DNA from: Gilliamella sp. N-G2
GTDB lineage: Bacteria > Pseudomonadota > Gammaproteobacteria > Enterobacterales > Orbaceae
Length of the DNA: 49,849 nt
Direction: 5' to 3'
Assembly (NCBI RefSeq): GCF_002142215.1
Contig: NZ_NAST01000018.1
Location: 1-49,849, forward strand
Both the position numbers and the translations under genes were made by a program. Below the pieces are notes generated by a model, which saw only the letters and a program-made list of their open reading frames with translations, did not search any database and was not told where the DNA came from. Below, piece after piece: positions 37,895 through 47,516 of the stretch; the first letter of the stretch is position 1, and each line of letters opens with the position of its first letter.

Positions 37895-40249
37895 TTATTG
37901 CTGGCGTTCATTTTGCCATAATGAGAACAAATTGTCGTATTTTTCTTGCTGATGCCAGATGTGACAATGAAGTGCAGAAAGAATAATAGGGTCTTCTAAA
38001 ATCGCTAATTGTTGTTCTTTACTGATTTTTTCTAAATCCACTTGCTGATAGTGCTCAATCAGTTGTTGGCGCAATTGCTGATTTTTTGTATTAGGTAAAT
38101 GACGAGAAGTCGATAATGCACAGGCTAACGCATTATAAATAGGATCGACAAGTGCCATAACAAAACCATGTTCCATAAAAGCAGCTTCGGTTTGCACTAA
38201 ATAGTCACCAGTGAGTTTTACTGCACGTGAAGGGTGGGTTTCTTCAGGCGTTAAAAATAACCCTGCTTTTTTAGCTTTCATACCAATACTGGATAAACCA
38301 GAAATGCGAATTACTAGCGGTGAAATAGTTAATGGAATTAAAATTGCGATATACCAATAGGTAAATTGTGGGTTTAACCAAATAATCACACATAACCACA
38401 CAATTCCTAATAGCGATAAAGGCCAACAAAAGTAGAATGATTCCCCCCAAGTTAAGGCATCATCACTTCGTGATGGTGACTTCCATTGAATTTTGCTACC
38501 AAGCCATGCTTTAACAACGAATTTGCTATGGAAGATCATACGGATTGGAGCAAGGATCATAGACCACACCATTTCAATAAGAATTGATAAGGTTAGTTTA
38601 AATATTCCACCTACATCTTTTGCTCCTGTTCTGGCTATAATAATTCCGTAGCTAAATAATTTAGGTGCAAACAACAATACCATCGTGGTTGAAAGTAATT
38701 GAATAGCTAATTGTTCATCCCATCTTGGCCAAGTTGGATAAAATTGGTTGGGTTGGAAAAAATATTGTGGTTCAGAAATATTGAACACTAATAATAATAG
38801 TGTTGAGAAAATTAAAAATACCAACCATAATAATGATGAAATGTAAGCCATACCACTGGTTAAAAACATAACTCGATGGGTTAAAGTAATGCCACTTTTG
38901 AATATTAATCGAAGATTGATCAGATTACCCATACACCACCGATTATCTCGTTTAAGATCTTCAATCATATTACCTGGTAACTCTTCATAGCTACCATTCA
39001 TATTATACGCAATCCATACACCATAACCAGCACGACGCATTAAGGTTGCTTCAACCAAATCGTGTGAAAGGATATGAATTGGACCCTTACGTTTTTGTAA
39101 AGGAGATAAAATACAATGTTTTATAAATGGTTTTAAGCGAATCATGGCATTGTGGCCCCAATATTGAGCTTCACTTAATTGCCAGAAGTGAGTACCTGAA
39201 CAAAAAATATCACTGTATATTTGATTGGCAAATTGTTGAATACGACCGTATAAAGTTGTCATTCTGACTGATTTTGGTGGTGATTGTAATATACCTGCTG
39301 TCGGATTCATTTCCATCATGGCAATCATTTTTAAAATACAATCGCCAGTCATAATACTATCAGCATCAAGAATCATCATATACTCATATTGATGTCCCCA
39401 GCGACGACAAAAGTCATCGATATTACCGCTTTTACGTTTTACACGGCGTTTACGATGACGATAGAAAATATTACAACCATTATCGGCTTTTTTAGCATTA
39501 AAATCAGCCCAAGCCTTTAATTCATTAACATACAAATCAGGATCGTTAGTATCACTAAGAATATAAAAATCACAACATTGAGCATGTCCTGTTTCAACTA
39601 GTGATTCATAGGTGGCTTCAAGTCCAGCGAATACTCGTGAAACATCTTCATTACAGATAGGCATGACTAATGCAGTGCGATGTTTTGCGTCAATATGATC
39701 TGCGGGATCATTAGGAATAGCAATGGTATAGCGATCCTTTTTGAGCACGGCTAAAATTAGTCCCATGATGGCGGTCCAAAATCCAATTGAGATCCAACAG
39801 AATAAGATAGCAAATAGGGTAATGATAAAACCTTGTATGATATAGGGAATGATACTGTAAATGGCCAGTTCTGGGTTGATATCCCAATTTGCCATAAAAT
39901 TAATTTTTTGCCAGCTTTGATAAGGTAGTAACGTTGATAAATAAATCGTACCATAATAAGTTTGTACGGCAATAAGCACAAACATAATTAAACGACGAAT
40001 TAGTGCGATGATATTTAAACCAAATTTAGATTCTGGGTTATAACGTTCATTCCAAATTTGTGGTTGAATCGAAACACGTTCAACTTTTGGGTAAGTTGGT
40101 TGTTGTTTTCTTTCATCATTAAAATGATCAATATTGCCAATTTGATTGAGTCGATATTTTAAAAATTCGACATCACTACTTGGTATATCTTTCAATTTCT
40201 GACGCCAATTTTCGGCGTCAGATAAGTCATCGAAATATTCTTTTTTCAT
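37895..40249 (-). CDS. mdoH: Glucans biosynthesis glucosyltransferase OpgH (MdoH)
   Basis: Polymerises and exports the beta-1,2-glucan backbone of osmoregulated periplasmic glucans from UDP-glucose; in E. coli it also senses UDP-glucose for cell-size control. The 784-residue protein has two N-terminal membrane helices (about 83-108 and 131-168), a cytosolic GT2 domain with LSDTND (231-236), LDADS (294-298), HDLVEA (396-401) and RW (437-438), then several membrane helices (about 455-660). It is about 60 residues shorter than the E. coli protein, mostly at the N-terminus. 21 bp from mdoG. Confidence 0.96.
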   Translation of the reverse strand: MKKEYFDDLSDAENWRQKLKDIPSSDVEFLKYRLNQIGNIDHFNDERKQQPTYPKVERVSIQPQIWNERYNPESKFGLNIIALIRRLIMFVLIAVQTYYGTIYLSTLLPYQSWQKINFMANWDINPELAIYSIIPYIIQGFIITLFAILFCWISIGFWTAIMGLILAVLKKDRYTIAIPNDPADHIDAKHRTALVMPICNEDVSRVFAGLEATYESLVETGHAQCCDFYILSDTNDPDLYVNELKAWADFNAKKADNGCNIFYRHRKRRVKRKSGNIDDFCRRWGHQYEYMMILDADSIMTGDCILKMIAMMEMNPTAGILQSPPKSVRMTTLYGRIQQFANQIYSDIFCSGTHFWQLSEAQYWGHNAMIRLKPFIKHCILSPLQKRKGPIHILSHDLVEATLMRRAGYGVWIAYNMNGSYEELPGNMIEDLKRDNRWCMGNLINLRLIFKSGITLTHRVMFLTSGMAYISSLLWLVFLIFSTLLLLVFNISEPQYFFQPNQFYPTWPRWDEQLAIQLLSTTMVLLFAPKLFSYGIIIARTGAKDVGGIFKLTLSILIEMVWSMILAPIRMIFHSKFVVKAWLGSKIQWKSPSRSDDALTWGESFYFCWPLSLLGIVWLCVIIWLNPQFTYWYIAILIPLTISPLVIRISGLSSIGMKAKKAGLFLTPEETHPSRAVKLTGDYLVQTEAAFMEHGFVMALVDPIYNALACALSTSRHLPNTKNQQLRQQLIEHYQQVDLEKISKEQQLAILEDPIILSALHCHIWHQQEKYDNLFSLWQNERQQ

Positions 40250-40270
40250 GTTATTTGCTTATTATTATAA

Positions 40271-41830
40271 TCATTGAGCAGGAAATTGTCCGCTCCAAGT
40301 TTCGGACAAGATCTCACCTGTGGTTGCCGATGCTAATTGAAGACGAATGTCAGTAGGTTTTTTATTATCTTCAACATTGAATCGCACAATAACTCGCCAA
40401 CCTTTTGTTACTGAATTGTATTGCGAATCACAGCTAACAATAGAACCGTTGTTAATACTAGAGATAATTTTGACTGGTTTTTGCTCAGATAAGTTTGGTC
40501 CAACAAAATCAATTACATATGCATTAGAACCATCAAGTTTACGAATCAAGTTAGCTTGTTTGATATCCCCTAAAGATAAACGTGTAGTTTCAGCTCTTGC
40601 TTCATTTTTTGGATAACGTTGTTGTTCGTTGAGTGAATAATGTAATCGATATTTGACATCTAACACATCACCGGCTTTATATTGTTTTTCTGGCACCCAG
40701 AAAGTAACGATATTATCGTTGGTTTCGTCGGCAGTCGGGATTTCAACCAGTTCTACGCGACCTTTTTGCCAATCATTCAATATTTCGACCCATACACTTG
40801 GACGCAGTTCGTAATGATCGTCGAGATCTTGATAGTCATCAAAACCTTTATCGCGTTGTATTAAGCCAAATGCTTTAGGGTTTTCTAAGCTGTATGATGA
40901 AAAAGATAAGCGTTTAGGGTTGTTTAATGGGCGCCAAATCCACTCATTTTTTGTCACGATTGACAGTCCATTTGAATCATGCATTGCTGGACGATAGTTT
41001 AACAGTGGCGAAGGTTGATTAGGACCATATAAGAACATACTAGTTAATGGCGCAATACCCAATTTTTTAACTGAATTACGGAAGAATACCTTAGCTTCTA
41101 CCGTAACGGTGGTATCAATACTTGGTACTAGGGTGATTTTATAAGCACCAGTCACACTTTGAGAGTCAAGTAATGCATAAATGACTAAATGCTTTTGATT
41201 TGGTTCAGGGCGTTCAATCCAATACTCTTTAAACCGTGGAAATTCTTCTCCAGACATTTCGCCTGTATCAATCGCAAGTCCACGTGCGGAAAGACCATAA
41301 CGCTGATCTTTGCCAACCGCACGGAAGTAACTACCACCTAGGGCGGTAAATATTTCGTCATCGGTTTTGGTTGGGTTATTAATTGGATAATGTACTTTGA
41401 ATCCAGCAAAACCAAGTTTTTTAGTATCTAAGTTTTCTAAATGAACTGAACTTAAATCGAAGTAATCTGGATCAAATTTAATTTCATTAACTTGATTATT
41501 GACAATTTCATTGATTTTGACTGGCACATCAAAATACATGCCTTCATGATAAAATTCAAGTTTGAAACGGCTTTTGCGATCATTCCAATACGCTTTGTCA
41601 TGTTTAAAGTATATTTTTTGATAATCGGCAAATTGTAACGACGATAATTCGCTAGGAATATTTTTAGATGGTTGGACGTAAGCTTTTTTTGATAGTTTTT
41701 CTGCTTTTGTCACAACATCGTTAAAGGTAAAAGCCCATGAAGAAAAACTTAAACAAGATAGAGATGCAATACATGCAATCTTGTAAGTTAATGTTTTACT
41801 AAATCGACTAATAGGAAATAAATTGGACAT
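40271..41830 (-). CDS. mdoG: Periplasmic glucans biosynthesis protein OpgG (MdoG)
   Basis: A 519-residue periplasmic protein that shapes or branches the glucan made by OpgH. A signal peptide is visible (hydrophobic ACIASLSCLSFSSWAF, cleavage probably after SWA). Landmarks are FTFNDVVTKAEKLSKKAY, YFRAVGKDQRYGLSARGLAI and PTSMFLYGPNQ-like LTSMFLYGPNQPS. ATG 41830 has GAG 7 bases upstream; a GTG at 41842 would only extend the signal peptide. It precedes mdoH, as in other proteobacteria. Confidence 0.96.
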   Translation of the reverse strand: MSNLFPISRFSKTLTYKIACIASLSCLSFSSWAFTFNDVVTKAEKLSKKAYVQPSKNIPSELSSLQFADYQKIYFKHDKAYWNDRKSRFKLEFYHEGMYFDVPVKINEIVNNQVNEIKFDPDYFDLSSVHLENLDTKKLGFAGFKVHYPINNPTKTDDEIFTALGGSYFRAVGKDQRYGLSARGLAIDTGEMSGEEFPRFKEYWIERPEPNQKHLVIYALLDSQSVTGAYKITLVPSIDTTVTVEAKVFFRNSVKKLGIAPLTSMFLYGPNQPSPLLNYRPAMHDSNGLSIVTKNEWIWRPLNNPKRLSFSSYSLENPKAFGLIQRDKGFDDYQDLDDHYELRPSVWVEILNDWQKGRVELVEIPTADETNDNIVTFWVPEKQYKAGDVLDVKYRLHYSLNEQQRYPKNEARAETTRLSLGDIKQANLIRKLDGSNAYVIDFVGPNLSEQKPVKIISSINNGSIVSCDSQYNSVTKGWRVIVRFNVEDNKKPTDIRLQLASATTGEILSETWSGQFPAQ

Positions 41831-41849
41831 AAAAAGACTCACTTGAGTA

Positions 41850-42506
41850 TTATCTAAAAATATTAATGTAATTGATAATATTGTCTTTAGGGCTGCTTAA
41901 GCATTTTTCCATAAAGTCAGCTCTCATTTCTTGAAGGATACTTGGATTTTCATCAATCAAAAAGTGAGAGTAATTATCTTTAAGAATTTTAGCTTTTAAA
42001 GTGGCCATATCTTGCACTGACATTTTAAACAAAGGCTGATATCGTATATTTATATTATCAATATCATTAGTGTAAACCGCTTCAACAAAATCAGCTGACC
42101 ATTGACAGTAGTTTTTAACATTACCTTCAGTTGGGTTGATTTTTGTCAACTCAATTTTATGTTCGGCTTGGTTTTCCTCAATAACTTTTTTAAGTTGAAT
42201 GTCATATTTTAACTTGTAGTATTGGTTAAGATAAAAATTTAACACACAAGAAGACTGGTTGCTGTCATCTTTACAATTTAAGATACCGTGTTTAGTTATA
42301 TAGCTGTCAAAGTGATTGTCTCCAACAAGTTGGAGTAATTGCTTTTTGGCATTTACAACAAATGGGTTATTTTGTTCCGATCGTTGTTTTAAAATCGTTA
42401 ACTGATCGACTTCAATTTTTCCGTTAGTTGAAGATGTATTGTTTTTTACACAGCCTGCGGCAAGAATAGAGACAATGGCGTATGTAAGGATATTACTTAT
42501 TTTCAT
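41850..42506 (-). CDS. Unknown lipoprotein upstream of mdoGH
   Basis: A 218-residue protein with a short signal peptide ending in LAAGC, so C19 is the likely lipidated residue (Ala at -3 is less usual than Leu). The mature part is hydrophilic, lysine- and asparagine-rich, with cysteines at NCKDDSNQSSC, YCQW and KCLS that could form disulphides. I do not recognise it. The stop lies only 19 bp before the mdoG start codon on the same strand, so it is probably the first gene of the glucan operon. Inner- or outer-membrane placement cannot be settled: residue +2 is valine, not aspartate, which favours the outer membrane. Confidence 0.75.
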   Translation of the reverse strand: MKISNILTYAIVSILAAGCVKNNTSSTNGKIEVDQLTILKQRSEQNNPFVVNAKKQLLQLVGDNHFDSYITKHGILNCKDDSNQSSCVLNFYLNQYYKLKYDIQLKKVIEENQAEHKIELTKINPTEGNVKNYCQWSADFVEAVYTNDIDNINIRYQPLFKMSVQDMATLKAKILKDNYSHFLIDENPSILQEMRADFMEKCLSSPKDNIINYINIFR

Positions 42507-42677
42507 ATATCAAATTCCATGAACATATTCTTGAGTTGTAATTTCAGGATGAGCAACTTAACACTGTTTAGTGAAGTCGTAGCGCAAAATTATATACTCT
42601 TATTCTTTTAAAAACACTAGATGATTACATTTATTTAATAAAAAAGCATTAAATATTCTTTTATACGTTTGTATTTA

Positions 42678-42920
42678 TTAATGTCGACATATTTTTCGAA
42701 CATCGACAGTAAATTGTGAATCATCAGCTAAAGAAAGCTTAAATTTTCCTTTTGCCTTTAAAAAGGCAATAAGCTGCTTGGCATTCATATCGGAGTTAGA
42801 ACAAGTATGAAATCTGGCCTCAGTACCAAATTTTTTATGGATAGCATCAAGTAAAGATGATTCTGTGTAAACATTTCCATCCATCATATCTAATACTTCA
42901 TGGCCGTGAATAGATATCAT
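42678..42920 (-). CDS. yecH: YecH-family metal-binding protein
   Basis: An 80-residue protein resembling E. coli YecH: SIHGHEVLDMM at the start, FGTEARFHTCS in the middle, AFLKAKGKF, and a C-terminal KICRH. The conserved His and Cys residues (HGH, HTC, CRH) suggest a bound metal; function is unknown in general. AGAGGA precedes the ATG. Monocistronic between the lipoprotein gene and rnb. Confidence 0.88.
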   Translation of the reverse strand: MISIHGHEVLDMMDGNVYTESSLLDAIHKKFGTEARFHTCSNSDMNAKQLIAFLKAKGKFKLSLADDSQFTVDVRKICRH

Positions 42921-43044
42921 TTTTCCTCTCTAAGTAGCAGTTTAAACTAACTTTGTTTTCTTTTTTTAAGCTGTGAAAGATAGCAGATATTATCAATAAA
43001 AAAAAGAGGTAATATGTTAAAATTGTTATTAATATTTTTAACTA

Positions 43045-43066
43045 AACCCTGATAATTATCAGGGTT
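43045..43066. terminator. Perfect 22-bp palindrome downstream of rnb
   Basis: AACCCTGATAA followed at once by its exact reverse complement. It is 29 bp past the rnb stop and ahead of yecH on the same strand, so it may form the rnb terminator; the following T-run on the minus strand is weak (TTTAGTTAAAAA). The symmetry could also suit a dimeric regulator. Confidence 0.45.
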
Positions 43067-43095
43067 AAATAAAGATTGGTTAATCTGATCAAGAA

Positions 43096-45039
43096 TTATG
43101 AGTTAGATTGACTCAATTTAACAATTACTGATTGATTTTCAGTTTTAACTTGATAGATTGCGACAGTGATTGTATCTGTGAGTTTATATGCAATCTCATC
43201 ATTTATTTTAATTAGCCCATCCTCAGGATAGGTGCTTATTTCATCACGAACCTTGTGAATCATTGACAGTGGTAAAAAAGCAAATGCGCCAATATCAGTT
43301 AAGCGAACCCGCGCACCGCCACGATTGATATCAACAATTTCCGCTGCAAATGTCTGTTCTTGCTTATCTGATAAGAATTGACTGTAAAGATTTTCAGCAA
43401 TATCGCGTTCAGCTAAGCGTAATTTTTTTCGTCTATCTGACATGCTTTTTAATTGCTCGTTAGTTGGAGCCGTTATTCCTTGTCCTTTAAGTGATGCTTT
43501 GAGTAAACGATGGTTTATCATATCTCCATATTTTCGAATTGGTGATGTCCAGGTTGCATAAGCTTTAAATCCTAAGCCAAAGTGCGGTTCTGGGGTTAAT
43601 GAAAAATCAGCTGGAGTTTGGAATTTTCTTAACTTTGCCGATAGGAAGTCATTATCATCAATCAATCGACGTAATTTGACATAACCAGCAAATGTCATTA
43701 GTGATTCTTTATCGAAATCAGTGATGCCATTATCGGCCAATATTTTTAAGATCTGTTCAATGTATTTGCTATCAAAACCTGAATGGGTATTAAACACCCC
43801 CGTGCCTACTTTTTCTTGCAAATACATAGTTAGAGCTAAATTGGCAATAATCATCACTTCTTCAACAATGTTATTACCAATACCACGTAATTCTTTAATG
43901 ATATTTTTTACTTGGCGATTATCATCTAGTACGAATCGATAATCATTATTGGCTTTAAATACTAACGCATTTTGTTGTCGCCAATTTATACGTGCTTTTG
44001 CTAGTTCTGATAGCAATTTAAGTTGTTTTTTTATCGTGGCGTCATCGATATTTAAATCACTTCGACCTTCTAAGAAGTTAGAAACATTGTTATAAGCAAG
44101 TTTAGCTTTCGATTCAATCCACGCAGGAGTGAAACTAATATCATCATTAGCAAATTGACCATTTTTATCAATGTTAATTTTACAAACCATGGCTGGTCGT
44201 TTTTCATTGGCTTTTAATGAACATAGATTGTCCGCCAACTGTTTTGATAACATAGGAATATTAAAGTCTGGTAGATAAGTAGTAAAGTTTCGAATTTTAG
44301 CGATGTTATCGACTGCACTATCTTGAGGAATATACGCGGTTGGGTCGGCGATGGCGATCATTAACTGATAGTTAGCGATTTCATCTTGGGAAATGGAAAT
44401 GGCATCATCCATATCTTCGGTATTTTCACTATCAACCGTGAAAAATGGTACATCAGTTAACTCTTGACGATTTTCCTGTTCAGACTTTGATATTGTGAAG
44501 GCTTCCTCTTGAGGTGCTTTATCTTCTAAATCGTAACGCGCCAAAGTTTTGAGCCATAATTGATAAATTGAATCAGAACCGGCGATAAATTTGGTTACTT
44601 CAGCAGAAAAATGATTTTTATCTTTTTCTAATGGATGTGATTGTAATGTAGCAACAACCCAATCACCTTCTTTCAATTTTTGTGCAACTTGCGGATTAAC
44701 TTTACAGCGTATGGCAAAACTTGTTGGCATATTTTCTGGATAAATGACCATGGCGCGATCTAAAAAGCCGATTTTTCCAATAAATTTTTGTAAACTACTT
44801 TCAATTAATATCTCAGGTTCAAAGAACTCTTTATCATTATTCGTGATGATGGTTCCGGATACTTTATCACCATTGCATAACAGCTTCATTTTTGCAACCG
44901 AAATGAAATAATTGGTTTTATTATCAACATCAAGGAAACCAAAACCTTTTTCATGTGCTCGAACGATACCTTCAACACGCGGTTTTTGTTCGTATAATTC
45001 TTTTTTTAGTTGGGCTAATAGTGGGTTATTTTGAAACAT
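43096..45039 (-). CDS. rnb: Exoribonuclease II
   Basis: A processive 3'-5' exoribonuclease for unstructured mRNA. The 647 residues match E. coli RNase II. Order: cold-shock-like domains (VEGIVRAHEKGFGFLDVD), RNB domain with the metal-binding DSENTEDMDDAI and ADPTAYIP, the conserved FATWTSPIRKYGDMINHR-type motif (ATWTSPIRKYGDMINHRLL), and a C-terminal S1 domain. The ribosome-binding site is weak. Together with rnr (27386) the genome has both RNB-family enzymes, as in E. coli. Confidence 0.97.
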   Translation of the reverse strand: MFQNNPLLAQLKKELYEQKPRVEGIVRAHEKGFGFLDVDNKTNYFISVAKMKLLCNGDKVSGTIITNNDKEFFEPEILIESSLQKFIGKIGFLDRAMVIYPENMPTSFAIRCKVNPQVAQKLKEGDWVVATLQSHPLEKDKNHFSAEVTKFIAGSDSIYQLWLKTLARYDLEDKAPQEEAFTISKSEQENRQELTDVPFFTVDSENTEDMDDAISISQDEIANYQLMIAIADPTAYIPQDSAVDNIAKIRNFTTYLPDFNIPMLSKQLADNLCSLKANEKRPAMVCKINIDKNGQFANDDISFTPAWIESKAKLAYNNVSNFLEGRSDLNIDDATIKKQLKLLSELAKARINWRQQNALVFKANNDYRFVLDDNRQVKNIIKELRGIGNNIVEEVMIIANLALTMYLQEKVGTGVFNTHSGFDSKYIEQILKILADNGITDFDKESLMTFAGYVKLRRLIDDNDFLSAKLRKFQTPADFSLTPEPHFGLGFKAYATWTSPIRKYGDMINHRLLKASLKGQGITAPTNEQLKSMSDRRKKLRLAERDIAENLYSQFLSDKQEQTFAAEIVDINRGGARVRLTDIGAFAFLPLSMIHKVRDEISTYPEDGLIKINDEIAYKLTDTITVAIYQVKTENQSVIVKLSQSNS

Positions 45040-45161
45040 AGGTCTTAATATTAATTGAAAAATTTAGACTAAATTCTATCATAGTTATGCTTGTAGGGGG
45101 TATTGAATTGTTGATCAATGACTTTCTGTTAATCTAAATTACCATAAAAATAAGTGACATT

Positions 45162-45911
45162 ATGAAATTACATTACAAAATACAAGGCGATAACCAAGCA
45201 ATTTTGTTATTACATGGGCTATTTGGCAGCTTAGATAATTTAAATATGTTAGCTAAAGATCTGTCGATTAATTATCAGACTATTCAGATTGATTTGCGCA
45301 ATCATGGACAATCACCATGGTCAAATATAATGAACTATCAAGCTATGGCTGAGGATGTTGCCGAGTTATGCCATGATCTACAATTAGCAAATATCATCTT
45401 GATTGGTCATTCGATGGGGGGAAAAGTTGCTCTACAATTAAGCCAATTTATTCCGCTACAGATTAACAAAATTTGTGTAATTGATATTGCGCCAGTTAAA
45501 TATACTCAAACAATTAATACTCCTGTCATAAAAGCATTGGCACAATGCATTGAACAACAATTAGTTGATAGAAAGCAAATCGCTGAAGTTATGAGGCAAC
45601 ATGGATTAAGTGAACCAACGATTTTATTTTTGCTCAAATCCTTTAAACATGAGCGTTGGCTATTTAATGCTGATGTAATTATTAATCAGTATGTCAATAT
45701 TTGTGATTGGCAAACTATTTCACCCAGTGCCATACCAACGTTATTTATTGGCGGTGGTAATTCTAGCTATATCAGTGATAAAAATTATCCAGCTATATTT
45801 AATCAATTTCCCAATGCTCAAATTGATATTGTAGAAGGCGCTGGTCATAATGTTCATGCGGAAAAAACGGAGCAAGTATTGCAACATTTATATCATTGGT
45901 TAGCTGACTGA
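45162..45911 (+). CDS. ybfF: Alpha/beta-hydrolase, YbfF-type esterase
   Basis: A 249-residue esterase. The oxyanion segment LLHGLFGSLDNL, the nucleophile S84 in GHSMGGKVAL, IDIAPVKY and the terminal GAGHNVHAEK histidine are all as in E. coli YbfF, which hydrolyses acyl-CoA-type and short-chain esters in vitro. It is divergent from rnb (122-bp gap) and convergent with the pseudopilin operon. Cytoplasmic: no signal peptide. Confidence 0.92.
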   Translation: MKLHYKIQGDNQAILLLHGLFGSLDNLNMLAKDLSINYQTIQIDLRNHGQSPWSNIMNYQAMAEDVAELCHDLQLANIILIGHSMGGKVALQLSQFIPLQINKICVIDIAPVKYTQTINTPVIKALAQCIEQQLVDRKQIAEVMRQHGLSEPTILFLLKSFKHERWLFNADVIINQYVNICDWQTISPSAIPTLFIGGGNSSYISDKNYPAIFNQFPNAQIDIVEGAGHNVHAEKTEQVLQHLYHWLAD

Positions 45912-46094
45912 TTATAATTATTTCATTAATAAAAATTAATCAGAAGCACCATTGTTTAATTGATGGTTGCTGATTTTTATTTTTTTCATTTAAACTAAAG
46001 ATTGCTAGATTAAATAAGCAATAATACTAAAAAATAAGATTGTTGTTTGGTAAATTCAATCAACAAACATGCATAACTATTTTTATCTAAAGGA

Positions 46095-46229
46095 ATGAAA
46101 CTCATCACGCTAGAATTAGCGCAAACGGGATGTGGTATTGCCGTAGCATGGAATAAAAAAGTAGACAATAAACAGCGCGATTTATTTTTAGACATGAATA
46201 TTAATCACATAAAAAACGTTGTTGTTTAA
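46095..46229 (+). CDS. Possible 44-residue small ORF (doubtful)
   Basis: ATG 46095 opens 44 codons to TAA at 46227-46229. AAAGGA touches the ATG, too close for good initiation. The last ten codons overlap the 3' end of the pseudopilin gene on the opposite strand. The G+C of the first half is higher than its AT-rich surroundings, which drew attention. I do not recognise the product (starts MKLITLELAQTGCGIAVAW). Confidence 0.2.
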   Translation: MKLITLELAQTGCGIAVAWNKKVDNKQRDLFLDMNINHIKNVVV

Positions 46230-46527
46230 TCGTTTTGTGATGAATAGGGTTGACGCTAACAAAAACCATCTGACAAGACCTACCATAAGGTTGGCTATAA
46301 ACTTGATATTGCCAATTATTCGGTATGATTTGCGGTACAGTATGAGGATAACTATCAAGTAAAGCAAAGGCAATTTGCTCCGCTTTAAACTGTTTTTGGA
46401 AATAGTGGTGTTGACTAATAATTGCGGTTAAATAACCACTAAAACCTAACATAATGATGGCAAACAGCAAGCAAGACAACATGACTTCAATTAAACTAAA
46501 ACCAGCGATATTTTTACGTTTTATCAT
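46201..46527 (-). CDS. Pseudopilin-like protein, PpdC type
   Basis: A 108-residue protein with the prepilin-peptidase site and type IV pilin helix GFSLIEVMLSCLLFAIIMLGFSGYL near the N-terminus, then a small domain with two cysteines. It is the last gene of the four-gene prepilin operon, matching the position and size of E. coli PpdC. The start is uncertain: ATG 46527 lies 4 bp after the preceding stop, and ATG 46545 would overlap that gene by 14 bp; neither has a strong ribosome-binding site. Confidence 0.82.
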   Translation of the reverse strand: MIKRKNIAGFSLIEVMLSCLLFAIIMLGFSGYLTAIISQHHYFQKQFKAEQIAFALLDSYPHTVPQIIPNNWQYQVYSQPYGRSCQMVFVSVNPIHHKTIKQQRFLCD

Positions 46528-46531
46528 TCTA

Positions 46532-46969
46532 TTATTCACAATCAATCATCTTCTTTTCAGGACAATAATCTAACCAATGCCCCTTTTCAACAATAAGTTG
46601 GTTATCTTCAAAATGCGTTAACATATAAAGATAATAGTCATCAGCTTGAGCGCGTACTAAGGTATAGTTATCTACTTTTAATCGTGATTTTTTTATACAT
46701 GCTGTTAAATGATACTGCGCATCAGATAAGCATTGCCACTCTTCGGTCGGAAGTTGCCAGATCTGCTGGGTTGCCCAATTTAAACTTGAGCTTGCTTGAT
46801 TAAACTGACGATAGTGTTGAATTTCAATCAAATAACTCTTTTTTAACGAATCAATTGTCGCCTGAAAACCTGTTAATAATAGTAGCCCGACAATAGTTAA
46901 GATAATTACCATCAACAGTGTGCTAAAGCCAGCGTTTGGTGTTCCGGTCTGATTACAATGGATTTTCAT
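46532..46969 (-). CDS. Pseudopilin-like protein, YgdB type
   Basis: A 145-residue protein with a divergent prepilin-like N-terminus (AGFSTLLMVIILTIVGLLLLTGFQATI), lacking the usual Glu at +5, as in E. coli YgdB. Paired cysteines occur in the C-terminal half (WQCLSD, TACIKK, DYCPEKKMIDC). It overlaps the preceding gene by 17 bp. YgdB-type proteins are thought to be minor pseudopilins. Confidence 0.82.
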   Translation of the reverse strand: MKIHCNQTGTPNAGFSTLLMVIILTIVGLLLLTGFQATIDSLKKSYLIEIQHYRQFNQASSSLNWATQQIWQLPTEEWQCLSDAQYHLTACIKKSRLKVDNYTLVRAQADDYYLYMLTHFEDNQLIVEKGHWLDYCPEKKMIDCE

Positions 46970-47516
46970 TTTTGATAATGGTTACCGTTTGATATTTAAT
47001 TTTATTGTTATTTTTCAATTCTGCACTAATAGCTACCTCAAAATGATTGCTCTGTTGTTTGACTGAAAATTGGGTTATTTTAATGTTGTTAGGATCAAAT
47101 ATTTTTTCCCAATTGCTTCCTTCACAATTAGCTGCACCTACCTTATACTCTAAATTATTTTTATAAAAACGATAGACGAAGATATCGGAGTTAGTCGGAT
47201 TGAGACGATCATAAACCCAATCATTACGAATTTCGCTGTCATAGCGAAAAATGTAACAATTAGCGAAAGTATTAATTTCAATGGCTAGCTTCTTCATTTT
47301 TTCTGGTTGATTGACGATAAATCCCGCACGTTTTAAATCTTTAGCGATACTAGCCAGTCCTTGGCGAATATTTTTTTTGAGATGAATATTAAGATTTTGT
47401 TGAAGCAAAACAGATTGTAGCTTACTGTAAAATGTTGATGTACCAATGAAAATGAGGCTAGAAATGCTAATGCTTAACAACATTTCAAATAGCGAAAATC
47501 CATTTTGTTTTAACAT
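46953..47516 (-). CDS. Pseudopilin-like protein, PpdB type
   Basis: A 187-residue minor pilin-like protein: MLKQNGFSLFEMLLSISISSLIFIG is a canonical class III signal (cut after G6, Glu at +5). A PilW-like globular part follows with cysteines in ANCYIF and ANCEGSNW. It overlaps both neighbours (7 bp upstream, 17 bp downstream), so the operon is tightly coupled. Probably helps prime assembly of a type IV pilus or secretion fibre. Confidence 0.85.
   Translation of the reverse strand: MLKQNGFSLFEMLLSISISSLIFIGTSTFYSKLQSVLLQQNLNIHLKKNIRQGLASIAKDLKRAGFIVNQPEKMKKLAIEINTFANCYIFRYDSEIRNDWVYDRLNPTNSDIFVYRFYKNNLEYKVGAANCEGSNWEKIFDPNNIKITQFSVKQQSNHFEVAISAELKNNNKIKYQTVTIIKNENPL

Noticed and set aside
27386-45039. 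rnr and rnb as a duplicated gene
   Set aside because: They are the two distinct RNB-family enzymes found in most gammaproteobacteria, with different domain sets and lengths.
46010-46195. 61-codon minus-strand frame after the pseudopilin operon
   Set aside because: No start signal and no recognisable motif; composition like random AT-rich DNA.
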